Below, piece by piece: positions 1 through 11,426 of a stretch of DNA of 64,000 nucleotides. Within the stretch, counting starts at the first letter, position 1; every line of letters starts with the position of its first letter. The notes below the pieces were generated by a model. That model searched no databases and had not been told where the DNA came from. It saw nothing but the letters and a program-made list of their open reading frames with translations. The stretch is from assembly GCA_027627225.1 (NCBI GenBank), contig CM051029.1, forward strand, positions 1,258,501 through 1,322,500. Reading direction: 5' to 3'. Source of the stretch: Congeria kusceri (Eukaryota; Mollusca; Bivalvia; Myida; Dreissenidae). A program made the position numbers and the translations under genes.

Positions 1-1103
1 CATCATATAGAGTATTGAAAAAAGTCATTGATCCGAAATCCGATTCTAGATTGTGATGTCCGAAATACACTTCACTTGTGTTTTCCTCGGTTTTAGCATT
101 AACGTGTCGCGCATCACACAAAAGCTTTATTCTTTGTAATCTTACATAAATTTGCTTCAACAATTCCGTGTGAATTATATATGGACTCATTTTTATATAA
201 ATTGCATAACAGCAAACAAACCATCACAGCCGACATTAGTTTGGTTTGTGCTAGGCGTACTCTCTTAGTACGAACCGGGAACCAGGCTAGTTAACTTCCT
301 GCATAGAATGTGTGGTTTATATATGAAGTTATACCACAACATTTGTATGGCAAAAGTTTGATAGGTTCCTGAAAAGGTCATCTAAACCTGACCCCTAATG
401 CAAAGTCAAAAGATCCAGTCAGCGGATAATATAGTAGCGTCAGGCTGGATATGATTTTAACGAGATTGCACATAATATTAAACTGTACAGTGCGTCGCTT
501 AGTTGTTTAATCAAATGCGAATGTCTAGTGTTGCAATATAGTTGTACGTTTCTACGAGTCAATCAATTTATGTTGGCTTCGTCATCCGCATGCCAAGGAG
601 TTTGCACATAGAATATTGTAAGCATAATAAATCTACACAAATGTGTAATAAGGTAAATGCATTACTCAATATATGTTTCGTGTAATAGGAAAGTATGTAG
701 TTACACATTATTAAAATAGCAAGCCTAGTGTGAGAATATACATGCATGTGAAATAGCGTGTTTTTTTCAATAATACCACGAATCTGTGTTTTCAGTATCA
801 GTACAATGTTTTTTTATTATTTGAAACAACTTGATAAAATACCAATATTGATGTGTTAAAATTGATGCTTAAGACAAATCTAGTAACATCAATTGCACTT
901 CTACATCTTCTTCCATACCAATTTTGATGTAATATGTGCACATGCTAATTATAATACACGCCCTGTTATGACATACTATCGAATTATATAGACCGATGCA
1001 CTTGTCACAAAAGAAAAAAACAACGATAACAACAACATAATACAAACAACGGTAACTACAGCAACAACGACAGCAATAACAGTAACATCAAAAATACTAC
1101 TTC
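1..1103. other. AT-rich non-coding sequence, nothing recognised
   Basis: I see no exon with a long open frame, no recognisable domain and no RNA gene here. The signal-peptide exon expected for the Ig array downstream should lie here or before the window, but I could not find one with the required phase-1 donor. Confidence 0.5.
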
Positions 1104-1107
1104 TACC

Positions 1108-1152
<45 letters not shown>

Positions 1153-1176
1153 GCTACTACTACTACTACTACTATA

Positions 1177-1231
<55 letters not shown>

Positions 1232-1292
1232 TTACTACTACTACAACTACCACTACTACTACTACCACTACTACTACTAATAATAATAATGT
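1104..1292. repeat. (ACT)n trinucleotide microsatellite
   Basis: Near-continuous ACT/TAC triplets with a few substitutions (ACC, GCT, ATA), ending in a short AAT run. Long open frames across it on the minus strand are poly-valine artefacts of the repeat. Confidence 0.95.
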
Positions 1293-2248
1293 ACCATCAA
1301 TCACTACGCAGATGGACTTCGTGTCGGTATTGCTGGATTTTGAGCAGATATACGTTCCTGACGTAGTTTTGTTGAAATGTAAACTGTTCACGACAAAGAC
1401 GACAACTCCGTGTTTGAGGAAAGGGAACACACATCAACATTTGTTGGTTCAAGGGCACAGGCAGTTGACAGAGTCTCTGAACATTGCCCGATGCCTGTTT
1501 AATTTTTTTAACATGTTACTGATTTCAGTTAACCGGTCCAACTGTAACGAAACAGCAGCACCACATTATGTGCCCTAAAGTCAGCATATTGCATGTCGCA
1601 TGCAGCTAAAATTCGGATATTCTTATAACAGTAACACAATAACAAAAATAAGTCCATTGTTAACCACACGGATTGCTTATAAAAAACAAGTCCACGCATA
1701 ACTCACATGTTACCGCTTAAGCAGTATTATCGGAAATCAAAGCTCTGAACCATCGTTGAAATACTTTTATCATATCGGACTACTATGTAGAATTGTGATT
1801 ACATATATTATGAAATTGCATTGGTCAATATTGAAAGGGACGTTTCAATATGAAGACGCGACATTTAAAAACACGATTTCAATACATATATTTAAATGCT
1901 AGCAAGTTAGGTATTCCAAAGTTATTACCATAAAAACGTTGTTGCAGAATGATTGTAATGTTTAAACATTTCTTAATGCAATCAAATAATGTTTTAAATA
2001 CACGGTATAAATGATAATAGATGCATTTCTTAAATAGAGTTAGAAAGAAAACCGACGGAAATTAACAGTCAGACAAAAGTCCATAAGCACATAGAAGGTG
2101 GAAGCTCTCTTGCATTTTCCAGTTACAGTTGTAAAAAGAAAGTAGCAATGGATATACTAATAATAATACGGAATTGTTCTATTGTAAACGCATTGGTATT
2201 AACATTTGAACAATATTTTTTGTTTGTAACGCATATATATTCTTTCAG
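1293..2248. other. Non-coding sequence upstream of the first Ig exon
   Basis: No convincing gene. An ATG at 2148 opens a short hydrophobic frame, but the donors it could use (2184, 2196) give phase 0, whereas the next exon needs phase 1. The last bases form a pyrimidine tract and AG that serve exon A1. Confidence 0.45.
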
Positions 2249-2584
2249 TTGGCGTTTCTACAACCTTACAACTAAAAACGGATGTAGATGATGTGCTTAA
2301 CAACAGCAGACTAGTGATGGAATGTTCTACACCCTCACCGGTTAATGCAGTAAATTGGCTACTTTCCAGTGTTGACAATGTCGTCATGATTCTCGAGTTT
2401 GAAAACAACATCTGTCTTGCTACGGGTGCATCTGATATTTTGGACTGTTTTTGCAACACATCAACTCTGTACACCTGTGCTATCAAGGCCGTTAGTGTGT
2501 CCAATAATGGTGATACTTGGCGTTGTTCCGCTCGCATTGATGGAATTACAACCTATAGCAACATCTACACAATCAATATTCGCA
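2249..2584 (+). CDS. Exon A1: N-terminal Ig-like domain
   Basis: Open frame between a TTTCAG acceptor and a GTAAGC donor, phase 1-1, 112 codons. It has MECSTPSP early and a WRCSARI segment late, giving the Ig disulfide pair. A CFCNTSTLYTC cluster adds extra cysteines. It is clearly related to the minus-strand exon at 57,350-57,682, which shares ICSTSSPS/MECSTPSP and the GDTWRCSA/GETWRCSA block. Copy B has no counterpart. Several N-glycosylation sequons suggest an extracellular position. Confidence 0.8.
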
Positions 2585-2683
2585 GTAAGCACACTATCAA
2601 GATACACACACATTGATTTTATTATTAATGTTATTATACTTGTAATTATGTATTGTAGTCCATCAAACTAAGCTTTATTTCAG

Positions 2684-2989
2684 TAAAACTCAGCACTTTG
2701 ACATTTCTTCCACGACCTGTCTCAGCCGTGTCCTACCCTGTATACAATGCCACATCAACATTCACATGCATCACTTCACAGAGCATTCCAGCGGCAAGTA
2801 TTCACTGGTTCGAAGATGGCGTAAACATCACCGAGAAATCCAGTTATGTATACATATCTTTTGTGACTACAAGTGTTGTCAGGTATACACCAACCTCTCA
2901 CAGCAGCAAGAACCTATCGTGTCTGGCATCATATATATACAGGAACATATCAACAACCATACTCACTGGAACGGATTTGCGTATCCAAT
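2684..2989 (+). CDS. Exon A2: Ig-like domain
   Basis: 306-base phase 1-1 exon with acceptor TTTCAG and donor GTAAGT. The domain reads FTCITSQSIPAASIHWFEDG then NLSCLASYIY, giving the first Cys, core Trp and second Cys of a C2/I-type Ig fold. Only its second half has a counterpart in copy B (23,760-23,905). Confidence 0.8.
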
Positions 2990-3384
2990 GTAAGTACCAC
3001 TTATCGGTATTGTCTTAATCTGACAGAATTACGGAAATGGTACCATATGTACTGGACGCAAAGTGTACACATTACAGTTCTGTCACAATTCTTGATTTTA
3101 TAACACACCAATGGCGACGTTCGCAGCTGTTACTAGTGTCCGCCTATAACTAAGTGTCATGTTTTCTGTAGAGAAAAAGAGGAATCATGCCTTGATATAT
3201 AGCTGGCAGGCTATTTTAATTGTGTCCCATTAATTATCTCATGCTATAGTTGAATACATAATACATAGTTTATGTTAAGTGTAAAGGTATGTCCCAACAT
3301 AACCCCAGAACTTCATAATTACATATACTGTTTGTGTTTTTAAAATACATTTGTAATTCATCTCCAATTTATATATTAATTTAG

Positions 3385-3681
3385 ACCCAGTTTCCAAACC
3401 GATCGTTGCTATGAATAACAGAAATGTCTCCATAGCTGTTTATATCCGAGAAAATGTTCTTGTGGAGCTCAATTGTTCCGCCGCCGGATATCCGCCTCCG
3501 TCTTATCGCTGGACCTACCCTGGGGGCAGCGTGACGGGAGAGGCTGTGAGGTTGCAGTTCGATCGTTCTTCCACTGCACAATCCATTCAATGTGTGGCAA
3601 CTAACGCCTATTATTCACTAAATGGATCGACTGGCACAGAGTCAACAACAAATATGACCTCAGTTAAGATGAATGTGTCAT
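3385..3681 (+). CDS. Exon A3: Ig-like domain
   Basis: 297-base phase 1-1 exon. Key segments are LNCSAAGYPPPSYRW (first Cys and core Trp) and IQCVATNAYYSLNGS (second Cys). It is the intact partner of broken exon B3. The donor is GTGAGT. Confidence 0.82.
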
Positions 3682-3892
3682 GTGAGTTCACGTGTTATTT
3701 AGATTATCGTTTGAAGTGAACAATTTTGCTGGTATAAAACATTTATATTGCTAACACATTTCGTTCCATGTGTCTCTATAATATTTAACAAATCACTTAT
3801 TTTTTATAACAACGGTGCGTATTTATATGTTATTACATTATTCTGCTTAACATTTGTCAAATAGCTTGAATAAAATGCGATTATATTTTCAG

Positions 3893-4180
3893 ACCCTCCC
3901 TCCTTTAAACGCTTCGAAAACAAAGACAACGGGTACAAATTTACTGACACTAACATAAAAATAGTGAAAGGTGACAACATCACGATTGCATGTGAGTGGG
4001 ACGCTAATCCACCGGCCAATGTATTCTGGCAGGGACAGCAGATCAATTCGTCTACACTGACAGTCACTAATATACAGCAAGACACATCCTGGACGTGTCT
4101 TGCATTTAACGTTTTCATTGACAACAATGGACAGGCAATACAAGAAGCTATAACATATACCTTGTCAGTTTCAGTATTAT
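3893..4180 (+). CDS. Exon A4: Ig-like domain
   Basis: 288-base phase 1-1 exon. GDNITIACEWDANPPANVFW supplies the first Cys and core Trp; DTSWTCLAFN supplies the second Cys. The partner exon B4 is 287 bases, one base shorter, and is frameshifted. Confidence 0.83.
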
Positions 4181-4462
4181 GTAAGTACATGAATGTATGG
4201 TGTGTCATTTGTATTGTTATATTCATGTTGTTTGTGCGTGTGCGTGCACATATGGTATTATGTAATACATAATGCATATTGATTTTCATATCTCGGCTAT
4301 TACACAGAATGGGATGCATACTTGCACCGCATTACTCATATTGTCAAAATATGCATCAAACTGTTTTATGCTATGTAAGTAATGTTTTATTGTGAACAAA
4401 ACAGTTTTACCCAATGTTATTTGTAACTACGTAGCGTTTAATTAGTTTTGCTTCCAATATAG

Positions 4463-4769
4463 ATGGTCCTGACGTTCCTACTGTAAGGTATACCGTAGGA
4501 CCGAACATGTCTAAAATTGGAACCGTGCCTGCCAATGGATTGATCTCTTTGATCGAAGGCATCAGTGTGCAGCTGAACTGTTCGGCAAACAGTAACCCGA
4601 CTTCCACTTATACATGGGGTCCGGGATATAACAGTGTCATACGTAATATACCCAATGTTACAAGAAGCGGATGTAACTTTCACATGCACAGCTGAGAATA
4701 TAATGTCCACTAGTCTGGGAGGAAACGTAACTGGCAGCACAAATACAACTATACGCTTTAATAATCTGT
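4463..4769 (+). pseudogene. Exon A5: Ig-like domain with +1 frameshift
   Basis: This exon is 307 bases; its partner B5 is 306. The frame reads through VQLNCSANSNPTSTYTWGPG and then hits a stop at about 4692. Removing one G in the GCGGATG stretch near 4668 would restore the second Ig half (FTCTAENIMSTS, then an open frame to the GTAAGT donor). So a single-base insertion, real or from the assembly, disables the exon. Confidence 0.8.
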
Positions 4770-4878
4770 GTAAGTATGAAAATGTATTTTAGAATCCTTG
4801 TCAAAATGAATAAAACAACAAAACTACAATTTAAAAAAAATTCTAAGCTGTACGTTACATCCAATATTTTAAAATTAG

Positions 4879-5169
4879 ATGATCCAGAGAGCCTTTTGGT
4901 AAAATACAACAACAACACACAGATAAACCAAGTTGTGAAAGTCATTGAAGGCTGGTCGTTCGAAATAACCTGTCTGGCCAGCAGTAACCCAGCCTCAAGT
5001 ATTTCTTGGTATGGCCCTGGAACACAGGTGGGGAATGTCTTGTCCATAAACAACGTAAGCAAGGACCGGGGCAAGAACATCGCTTGCATTGCAATGAACA
5101 CAATGGTAGATAGCCTAGGAAACAGAGAAAACAAGTCAGCACAGCTTACCGTTATCCTTGATGTTCTGT
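4879..5169 (+). CDS. Exon A6: Ig-like domain
   Basis: 291-base phase 1-1 exon. FEITCLASSNPASSISWYGPG gives the first Cys and Trp (one residue omitted at either end in the family); NIACIAMNTMVDS gives the second Cys. The acceptor (TTAG after an A-rich tract) is weak. Copy B partner B6 is 290 bases and frameshifted. Confidence 0.8.
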
Positions 5170-5451
5170 GTAAGTTACCGTAATTACGTATGCGCATATT
5201 TTGCACTATGCATATGTTATTATGATCTTGTTAATACTTCACTTAAATTTGTTTAATAGAATAGAATGAGCATTTACCCGCTTTTTCTGATTTTTTTTTC
5301 AAGTGAATTACATCATATGTACCACGTACATAGCAGGTAGTAAACATTCACTAATTACTAGTATGTATATCAATTATATAAAATCAAATAATCTTAATAC
5401 GGTTGCATACAATGAAACCCACTTACAAATAGTGTTGTATGGTTTCTACAG

Positions 5452-5736
5452 ACCCGTCAACTGTTCAACATATAGAGAATCAAACCGTTCTTCTTAACAC
5501 GTCTGTCACAATTGTATGCAACTTGAGCAGTTTTGGTAACCCACCTGAAACAAACTACACATGGATTAGGAAAGATACTAACACTATTGTCGGCACAATG
5601 CAAACATTAACAATCAACCACACCGAATTAACAGATGAAGGTGAATACCGATGTAGTGCGTCAAACAGAATGCAGCCTATTGAAAGCGAAATAGTGTACG
5701 GTTTTAGTCAGGCAACATTCTATATAGATGTTCAAT
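5452..5736 (+). CDS. Exon A7: Ig-like domain (classic D-x-G-x-Y-x-C)
   Basis: 285-base phase 1-1 exon. IVCNLSSFGNPPETNYTW carries the first Cys and Trp, and LTDEGEYRCSASNRMQP carries the canonical I-set motif around the second Cys. It is the best Ig match in the array. B7 is one base longer (286) and frameshifted. Confidence 0.88.
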
Positions 5737-6220
5737 GTAAGTTGTATGAGAATCACTTTGTTCACGTTATGGTGTGTTTGTACGTAGAAATAAACGAACC
5801 TGTATAATATCGATATTATTTACATGCATTACGTTGTGTTGGTAAAATGTATATTTGTGACAAACTTATCATATACTTATAAAGCAAAACCGCCAATAGA
5901 AATAATTTCATAAATGGCATTTGTAGATATGGTGAACGCAATGTAAAACATACTTGTTGCCAAAATAGTGCAAATTAATAACACAAATGCATCAAGTGCT
6001 ACGTCTTGCTTAACTGTTGCAACCAAACTATTTAAGCGGGTTATTCACCAGATGTGACTTTAACACTATTAAGCAAGTTTTCGTAAATTACATCCTTTCC
6101 TAGATACCCATATTGTTGTCTTTGAAACGATACGACTTTTCATATAACCAGTTCGTTTATCACGCATTTTAATGAATGTATTGGTACACAAATGTATTAA
6201 TCATTAGCGTATTCATCCAG

Positions 6221-6514
6221 ATAAGGCAAACATTCGGACCTTCGAAGCAAATGAATCTAAATTCACAATCATTGTTGACCAAGGTGAAACAATAGAGCTG
6301 GTATGTGATGCCGATGGTGACCCTGAACCTTCAGTTCGTATCGTTAACGCAACTCGTGGAATTGAATCACTCCTAATAGAACAAGAAGAACACACAGCCA
6401 AATCTTACATTCATTCAGCGAGATGTGAATACGATAGTGGAACGTACAAGTGCCTGGCAAATAATGGTTATGACAAGGGACAACATGAAAATATGATTGC
6501 TGTCTTCGTAAACT
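6221..6514 (+). CDS. Exon A8: Ig-like domain
   Basis: 294-base phase 1-1 exon with no internal ATG start of note. DQGETIELVCDADGDP and RCEYDSGTYKCLANN give both Ig cysteines; an Arg replaces the usual core Trp. Same length as B8, and the two share a 51-base stretch with one mismatch. Confidence 0.85.
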
Positions 6515-6625
6515 GTAAGTTATAGTAATATAATGCCATACGAGGTTACTTTTGAAGTTCTTAAATAGGTATCAGTTTACAATATAAGTCTATAAAAAAT
6601 ATTCACACTTGTCTTTTGTGCACAG

Positions 6626-6807
6626 GTTCACCAAGAGCGTCTCCCTTTTCACCTCCAATACTAGATGTATACAAAGCTCCTAACGATTCAGCCGTGTTCA
6701 CCTTCACAATTGTTGCTTATCCTGAGCCCGACACGTCAGACTTTATTTGGTACAAACGTGTTGATAATAAATGGACGGCTTTGTCCAGTGACAACAATGT
6801 TATTTAA
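6626..6807 (+). pseudogene. Exon A9: first half of an Ig-like domain, truncated
   Basis: Starts after CACAG with phase 1 and reads through FTFTIVAYPEPDTSDFIWYK and a WTALSSD segment, matching B9. Homology to B9 then ends near 6790 and a TAA follows at 6805. The second half, with the Y-x-V-x-V strand and the donor, is missing. A LINE lies a few hundred bases further on, so insertion or a rearrangement at this point is likely. Confidence 0.75.
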
Positions 6808-7365
6808 ATAACAAGTTGCTGTCAAAAATATCGGAATTACGCGCAAACTTTCTGTGATGATACCTTGTTTTCGTAATTGTAATCGCCAGGAGAATGTTAG
6901 CTTAGAGTTACTTAGCATAATCATTTTACTTAAAAAAGCTCGATTTATTTATTTTATTTAATAATGCAAATTGAATACATGATGAAGGCATAGGTTGTTT
7001 AGATACTGAAATCGCTAGTTCTGTGTTTTGTTGTATAATAACCGTTAAACGTACGTTGTAGTTTGTTTGTCACTCTTCAAAGAGTATGCAATATTTTTAA
7101 AAATCAAAATAATAATTTAGTTAAATTGATAAATAAAGTACATGATGTATATTATATACGTATGTTGATATTTGTAAATTCATTTTGGCGAAATCAACAC
7201 AATTTTAAGAGTAAAAATCAAATATATTGTATGTTTTCCGGTAAATATGAATACGCTTATCCCGCCTTACAATCAATACAAGTCGCCGGAAGTAAACAGG
7301 GGACATCAGTCGTGATGCTGTTTTGTTATCTCTGTTTGTTTTGCTATCCGTCGGTATGCTACCCC
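6808..7365. other. Unassigned junction between exon A9 and the LINE
   Basis: No homology to the missing half of A9. An open frame runs into the reverse transcriptase from 7063, but the residues before about 7366 do not look like an RT domain. The true 5' end of the element is not visible. Confidence 0.4.
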
Positions 7366-9304
7366 ACACAATTTGGTTTCAAAAAAAGGAGTTCCACCGT
7401 AGATGCTATATTTGTTTTAGATGCAATTATAAGTAAAGTATTAAATGAAAATGGGAGACTAGCGTGTGCGTTTGTTGACTTTAAAAAGGCCTTTGACAGT
7501 ATATATAGAAATGGTTTGTGGTATAAATTATTTAAAATAGGCCTGAGAGGCAAAACTTTACTGGTAATAAGGGATATGTACTCGAAAGTGCAAGCTTGTA
7601 TAAAAGGGTGTAGCTCATATTCTGAATTCTTCGAAGTCGCTGTATGTTTAAAACAAGGCGAAGTAATGTCGCCGATACTATTTTCTCTCTTCCTAGAAGA
7701 TCTCGAATTATTCCTCTGTGATGATATTAATAGTGGCCTATCGATAGATGATTTGACTTTTATCTTGATGCTATTTGCAGATGATATGGTTATCCTCGTG
7801 AAAACTGCAGCAGATCTCCAACACAGTCTAAATCGTCTACAAATTTACTGTAATTCATGGGGACTTGAGGTTAACCCCGACAAAAGCAAAGTCGTAGTAT
7901 TTAGAAAACGAGGTCCTTTAAAACATGAAGAAAAATGGGTTTACAATAATATCCCGTTAGAAGTTGTAGATGATTTTAACTATTTAGGAACTGTTTTTAA
8001 TTATACAGGTAGCTTCGTTCTGAATTGCGAAACCATTTCTGGTAAAGGACTGAAAGCTCTTAATACTCTTATGAGTAATATCAAAACAGCCCTTTTAATA
8101 CCTAGTACCATATGTCAATTATTTGACGCATTTGTAGGATCAGTTTTGAGTTATGGTTGCGAAGTATGGGGATTTGGCAAATCCACAAAATTGAGCGAAT
8201 TCATTTGAAATTTTGTAAAAATCTTCTTAAAGTTAAACAATCTACATGTACAATGGCAATATACGGTGAACTTGGCCGTTCCCACTTCATATCAATAGAC
8301 ACACACGCATAATAAAATACTGGCTAAAGTTATTAAATAGTCACAATATTATTATTAATCGGTTGTACCAAGCGTTGCTAGATGATTTTAACAAAGGCAA
8401 ATCTAACTGGCTAACTGATGTTAAGTCTCTGTTAGATAGCAATGGATTTTCATATGTTTGGATTACACCGCATTCAGTTAACGAGAAAAGTTTCCATATA
8501 GAATTTAAACAAAGACTACACGATCAATTCAAACAATCGTGGTATACAGCCATAAATATTAGTAGATCTATGTGCACGTATAAATTGTTTAAAACTGACT
8601 ATGAATTTGAATGTTACCTTGATAAAGTTCCACTAAGATATCGCATTGTATTATCCAAATTGAGATTGTCATCTCACCAATTAAAAATCGAAACAGGACG
8701 TCATGGTAATAACAGAATCGAACATTGTAACAGATATTGTACTTTTTGTAATAAAAATGATATTGAGGACGAGTACCATTTTATATGTATCTGCCCACTG
8801 TATATAGATATTCGTAAAAAATATATTAGTAAATATTATTATACTAAGCCCAGTATGGCAAATTTATAAATTTATTTAAATCTAAAAGCTATAAAACTAT
8901 ATTAAACCTTTGTAAATATACATACCATGCTTTTAACAGACGAAAAATTATGATCAATTTCGTCCAATAACTACTCATTTGTTGTTTTCTTTTGTACAAA
9001 TTTGTCATTCTTCTTTCGTACTTTTTCGTCTAAAACTTATAAGTCCCTCCTCGGGGAGTGAATCTTGTTTATAAACTACGTTGTAATTTACTATATATCT
9101 ACTGTTTGATATTCATATAGAATTATTGAATTATTAACTACGTGTTTGTTAAAATTCTTCTGTTATAAAGTGTGTATATATGTAGATATATTATACGTTG
9201 TCATGTGTTTATAATTGTTATGCATTGGATCATGTTATGAGGAACATGTATATATGTTCAAGTAACTGAATAAAATATTCTGTTCTGTTCTGTTCTGTTC
9301 TGTT
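7366..9304 (+). mobile_element. 5'-truncated non-LTR retrotransposon (LINE)
   Basis: The protein reading contains reverse transcriptase blocks in order: QFGFKKRSSTVDAIFVL, then AFVDFKKAFDS (first catalytic Asp), LKQGEVMSPILFSLFLEDL, and FADDMVIL (catalytic Asp pair), then GLEVNPDKSKVVVF. At about 8180 and again near 8290-8360 the frame shifts. The remaining C-terminal part reads to 8869 and holds a Cys/His cluster (CTFCNKN...EDEYHF...CPLY) typical of LINE C-termini. The endonuclease domain is absent. The element ends in about five TTCTG units near 9280-9304, a simple-repeat tail used by several LINE clades. It is inactive by truncation and frameshifts; I do not assign a clade. Confidence 0.88.
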
Positions 9305-9769
9305 ATTTTATCATCCATTTCGCGGCTAGTGTATTCGCTCTCCATTATAATTGTTATAATACCTGGATTATCACACTTGTGTCAATTGTGAAATCGTGAA
9401 TTGAAGTAACAAAAATAGCACAATGATATCCAATATTTTAAATAGTTTATTCGAATAATTTTATTTTAATTCATTCGCATAATTTTGAAGTTTGAAAAGC
9501 ACATATATAAAACTGAAAACTGAAATTGGTTTATTTGATTAAACGCCTGTTACTATGAAATAAACATATTCAATGGCGTTTTACAAAAACAAAGCTATAA
9601 GTAAATAAAATATATCATAATAGTTCGTAATTATTATAAAAGAAAAGCATTAGCAGCAAAAAACAATATAAAACATTCAACGCAAGTAAACACTTAACAT
9701 TTTGAAGACATACAACATAAAACACGCATAAAAAATTAAAAAACCTTTGCCTTTAAGAGTATGTTTCAG

Positions 9770-10578
9770 TTACGCAAATAGTGAATAAAAATTGCGGAAA
9801 AAGTATGTTTTCAAATCTTTTTTAAACTTATCTAAGGAATTTGACTGTCGTAGTTCTGGCGGCAAATCGTTCCATAGTCTTGGACCAGCGGTGCTAAAAC
9901 TTCTATCACTAAATTTTCTCTTCTTATTGAATGGCACAACGTAAGAGTTCTCTGCAGTATTCGACGATCGAAGACCACGCCTGCAAGGAGTTTGTTTGGT
10001 AAGCAGTTCCAACAGGTAGTCGGGAGCCTCATTTGCAGAGCTCTTGTACATGAATGTAAGTAATTTGAATGATATTCTAGCTTTTATCGGCAACCAGTGT
10101 AAATCGTATAGAGCCTGTTTTGAGCTTTCATATTTTCCACGTTCTACAACAAGTTTAGCACACATATTTTGTATTCGCTGCATCTTCTGAATCTCAATCT
10201 CAGCAACACCGTATAAAATTACATTATAGTATTCAAGGTGGGATAAAACTAGAGACACAACTAGGATTTCGGTTGCCGGTCTGGTTAGGTATTTGCGGAT
10301 ACTTTCGATTCTAAAGTAATTCAGCATAGCCGAGCGACACTTCATTGCAACCTGCTTTCTGAAGCTGAGAGTCTCATCAAAGAACGCTCCAAGATAACGA
10401 ATTGTAGTATCGCGATGAATTTTGTCTCCTGCAATGTTGATTTCTGTTGTTATTTTTTGAAGTTGTTGACGGCTACCAAACGTAATAAATTCAGTTGTCC
10501 GAAGTGCAAGCCGTTGTTCAGCCACAAGGTGTTGACTGGAGCCGTAGGATTGTGAGCGCCAAGGACACCCTTCTGCCA
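9770..10578 (-). mobile_element. 3' remnant of a second LINE (RT C-terminal region)
   Basis: The open frame covers the region after the RT palm of a non-LTR element: TTIRYLGAFFDETLSF, the thumb-like SHLEYYNVILYG, the conserved LHWLPIKARISFKLL block and the terminal RSFSTAGPRLWNDLPPELR followed by LDKFKKDLKTYFF. These are hallmark C-terminal motifs of CR1/Jockey-like elements. The catalytic RT core and endonuclease are missing, so it is a fragment. It lies opposite in strand to the element at 7.4-9.3 kb and shares no obvious sequence with it. Confidence 0.88.
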
Positions 10579-10969
10579 CATGACAGCTATCTCATTGTCA
10601 GTGAGTACTTCCGCCTCACACGGACGGTTACTTTTCCCTAAATAGTACTCGTTTGTCAAATTACAATAAATATAATATGATTGTAAATACTGGTTTAATA
10701 TTAATTGCTGTTGTTGTTTTTTTATCCATCAATAAATCATAAAGATTATCAGGTTGGCACTTAGAAATTCAAATTAGTAGCCAAAAATTGTTTGATTTTG
10801 CAAAGATCCCTATTATTTAGAAAACATAAATTTTAGTAGCGGTTACATAGATGCTATTTGGTAAATTACAAATGTAATATACTTATTTATGCAATGGCAT
10901 TATTTTAATTAATGATAATTATATATTCAACTGTTTATTAATATTTATACTCCTGCTTTACCTGTTTCT

Positions 10970-11426
10970 TTAAGTTGTATTAAAAGGATATTTATGCCGT
11001 TTCAGTTTCCGGTCAATGCTACTTATGACGGCACGGATACTAGACGGCTCATATTCACGGCCGTCGTGCCGTTGGAGGGACAGGATGAACATGGCGAGGT
11101 GGTCATCCAAGAGATCAACCTCCAAGTGATGCATTTCCCTGGTCTCTCCCTTGGAAACTAGAAACCTTTTGAATTTTGTTAGTGTCATTTAATGTTTTTC
11201 TGGCAGTGTTTTTGTTTTCTTCATTTTTGATGTACTGTTGAACGTCAGAAAGTTTAATGATCTTGAATTCATTTGGAATTGGCTCAGCCAGAGATTGGGG
11301 ATCATTTTGTACTGTTGTAAGATTGATGCTAATTTGGGCAGCAAAACTTGGTTGTTGGGCTGTTGAATCATTCAATTCTTCATCAAAGTTGTGCATTAAT
11401 GCCATATTTCTGCTCAAATTCTTCAA
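10970..11426 (-). pseudogene. Tyrosine-recombinase-like (Crypton/DUF3504-type) N-terminal fragment
   Basis: Two overlapping minus-strand frames join end to end. The upstream one (11,426 down to about 11,150) ends with VQQYIKNEENKNTARKTLN; the second (11,188-10,970) continues TKFKRFLVSKGE, then LAMFILSLQRHDGREYEP, SSIRAVISSIDRKLK. The pattern of an E-N-K-N-T segment followed by an L-x-x-F-I and R-x-D-G-x-x-Y-E-P-S-S block is that of the core-binding domain in ZMYM/QRICH1-like and Crypton-derived proteins. The catalytic domain is not found, and the frame shift between the two parts marks it as broken. Family assignment rests on motif recall. Confidence 0.6.

Larger units (their letters stand above)
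2249..6807 (+). pseudogene. Ig-domain receptor array, copy A (nine exons, truncated)
   Basis: Nine consecutive exons each encode one Ig-like domain of about 95-112 residues. Every complete exon starts two bases into a codon and ends one base into the next (phase 1-1), the usual arrangement of Ig exons. Exon lengths are 336, 306, 297, 288, 307, 291, 285 and 294, then a truncated ninth. The same series recurs in the same order at 23.76-27.9 kb, where it leads into a receptor tyrosine phosphatase. Copy A is therefore inferred to be the extracellular part of a second such receptor, or an internal tandem duplication of exons within one gene. The array is damaged: A5 has a one-base insertion and A9 loses homology halfway, shortly before a LINE. 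No fibronectin, transmembrane or phosphatase exon follows directly. Individual exons may still be usable, because skipping any complete one keeps the frame. Confidence 0.75.

Noticed and set aside
1056..1430. Poly-Val minus-strand frame
   Set aside because: Produced by the ACT microsatellite.
2148..2195. ATG with hydrophobic frame upstream of exon A1 as signal peptide
   Set aside because: The available GT sites give phase 0, but A1 needs phase 1; the leader also contains Arg and Asn early.
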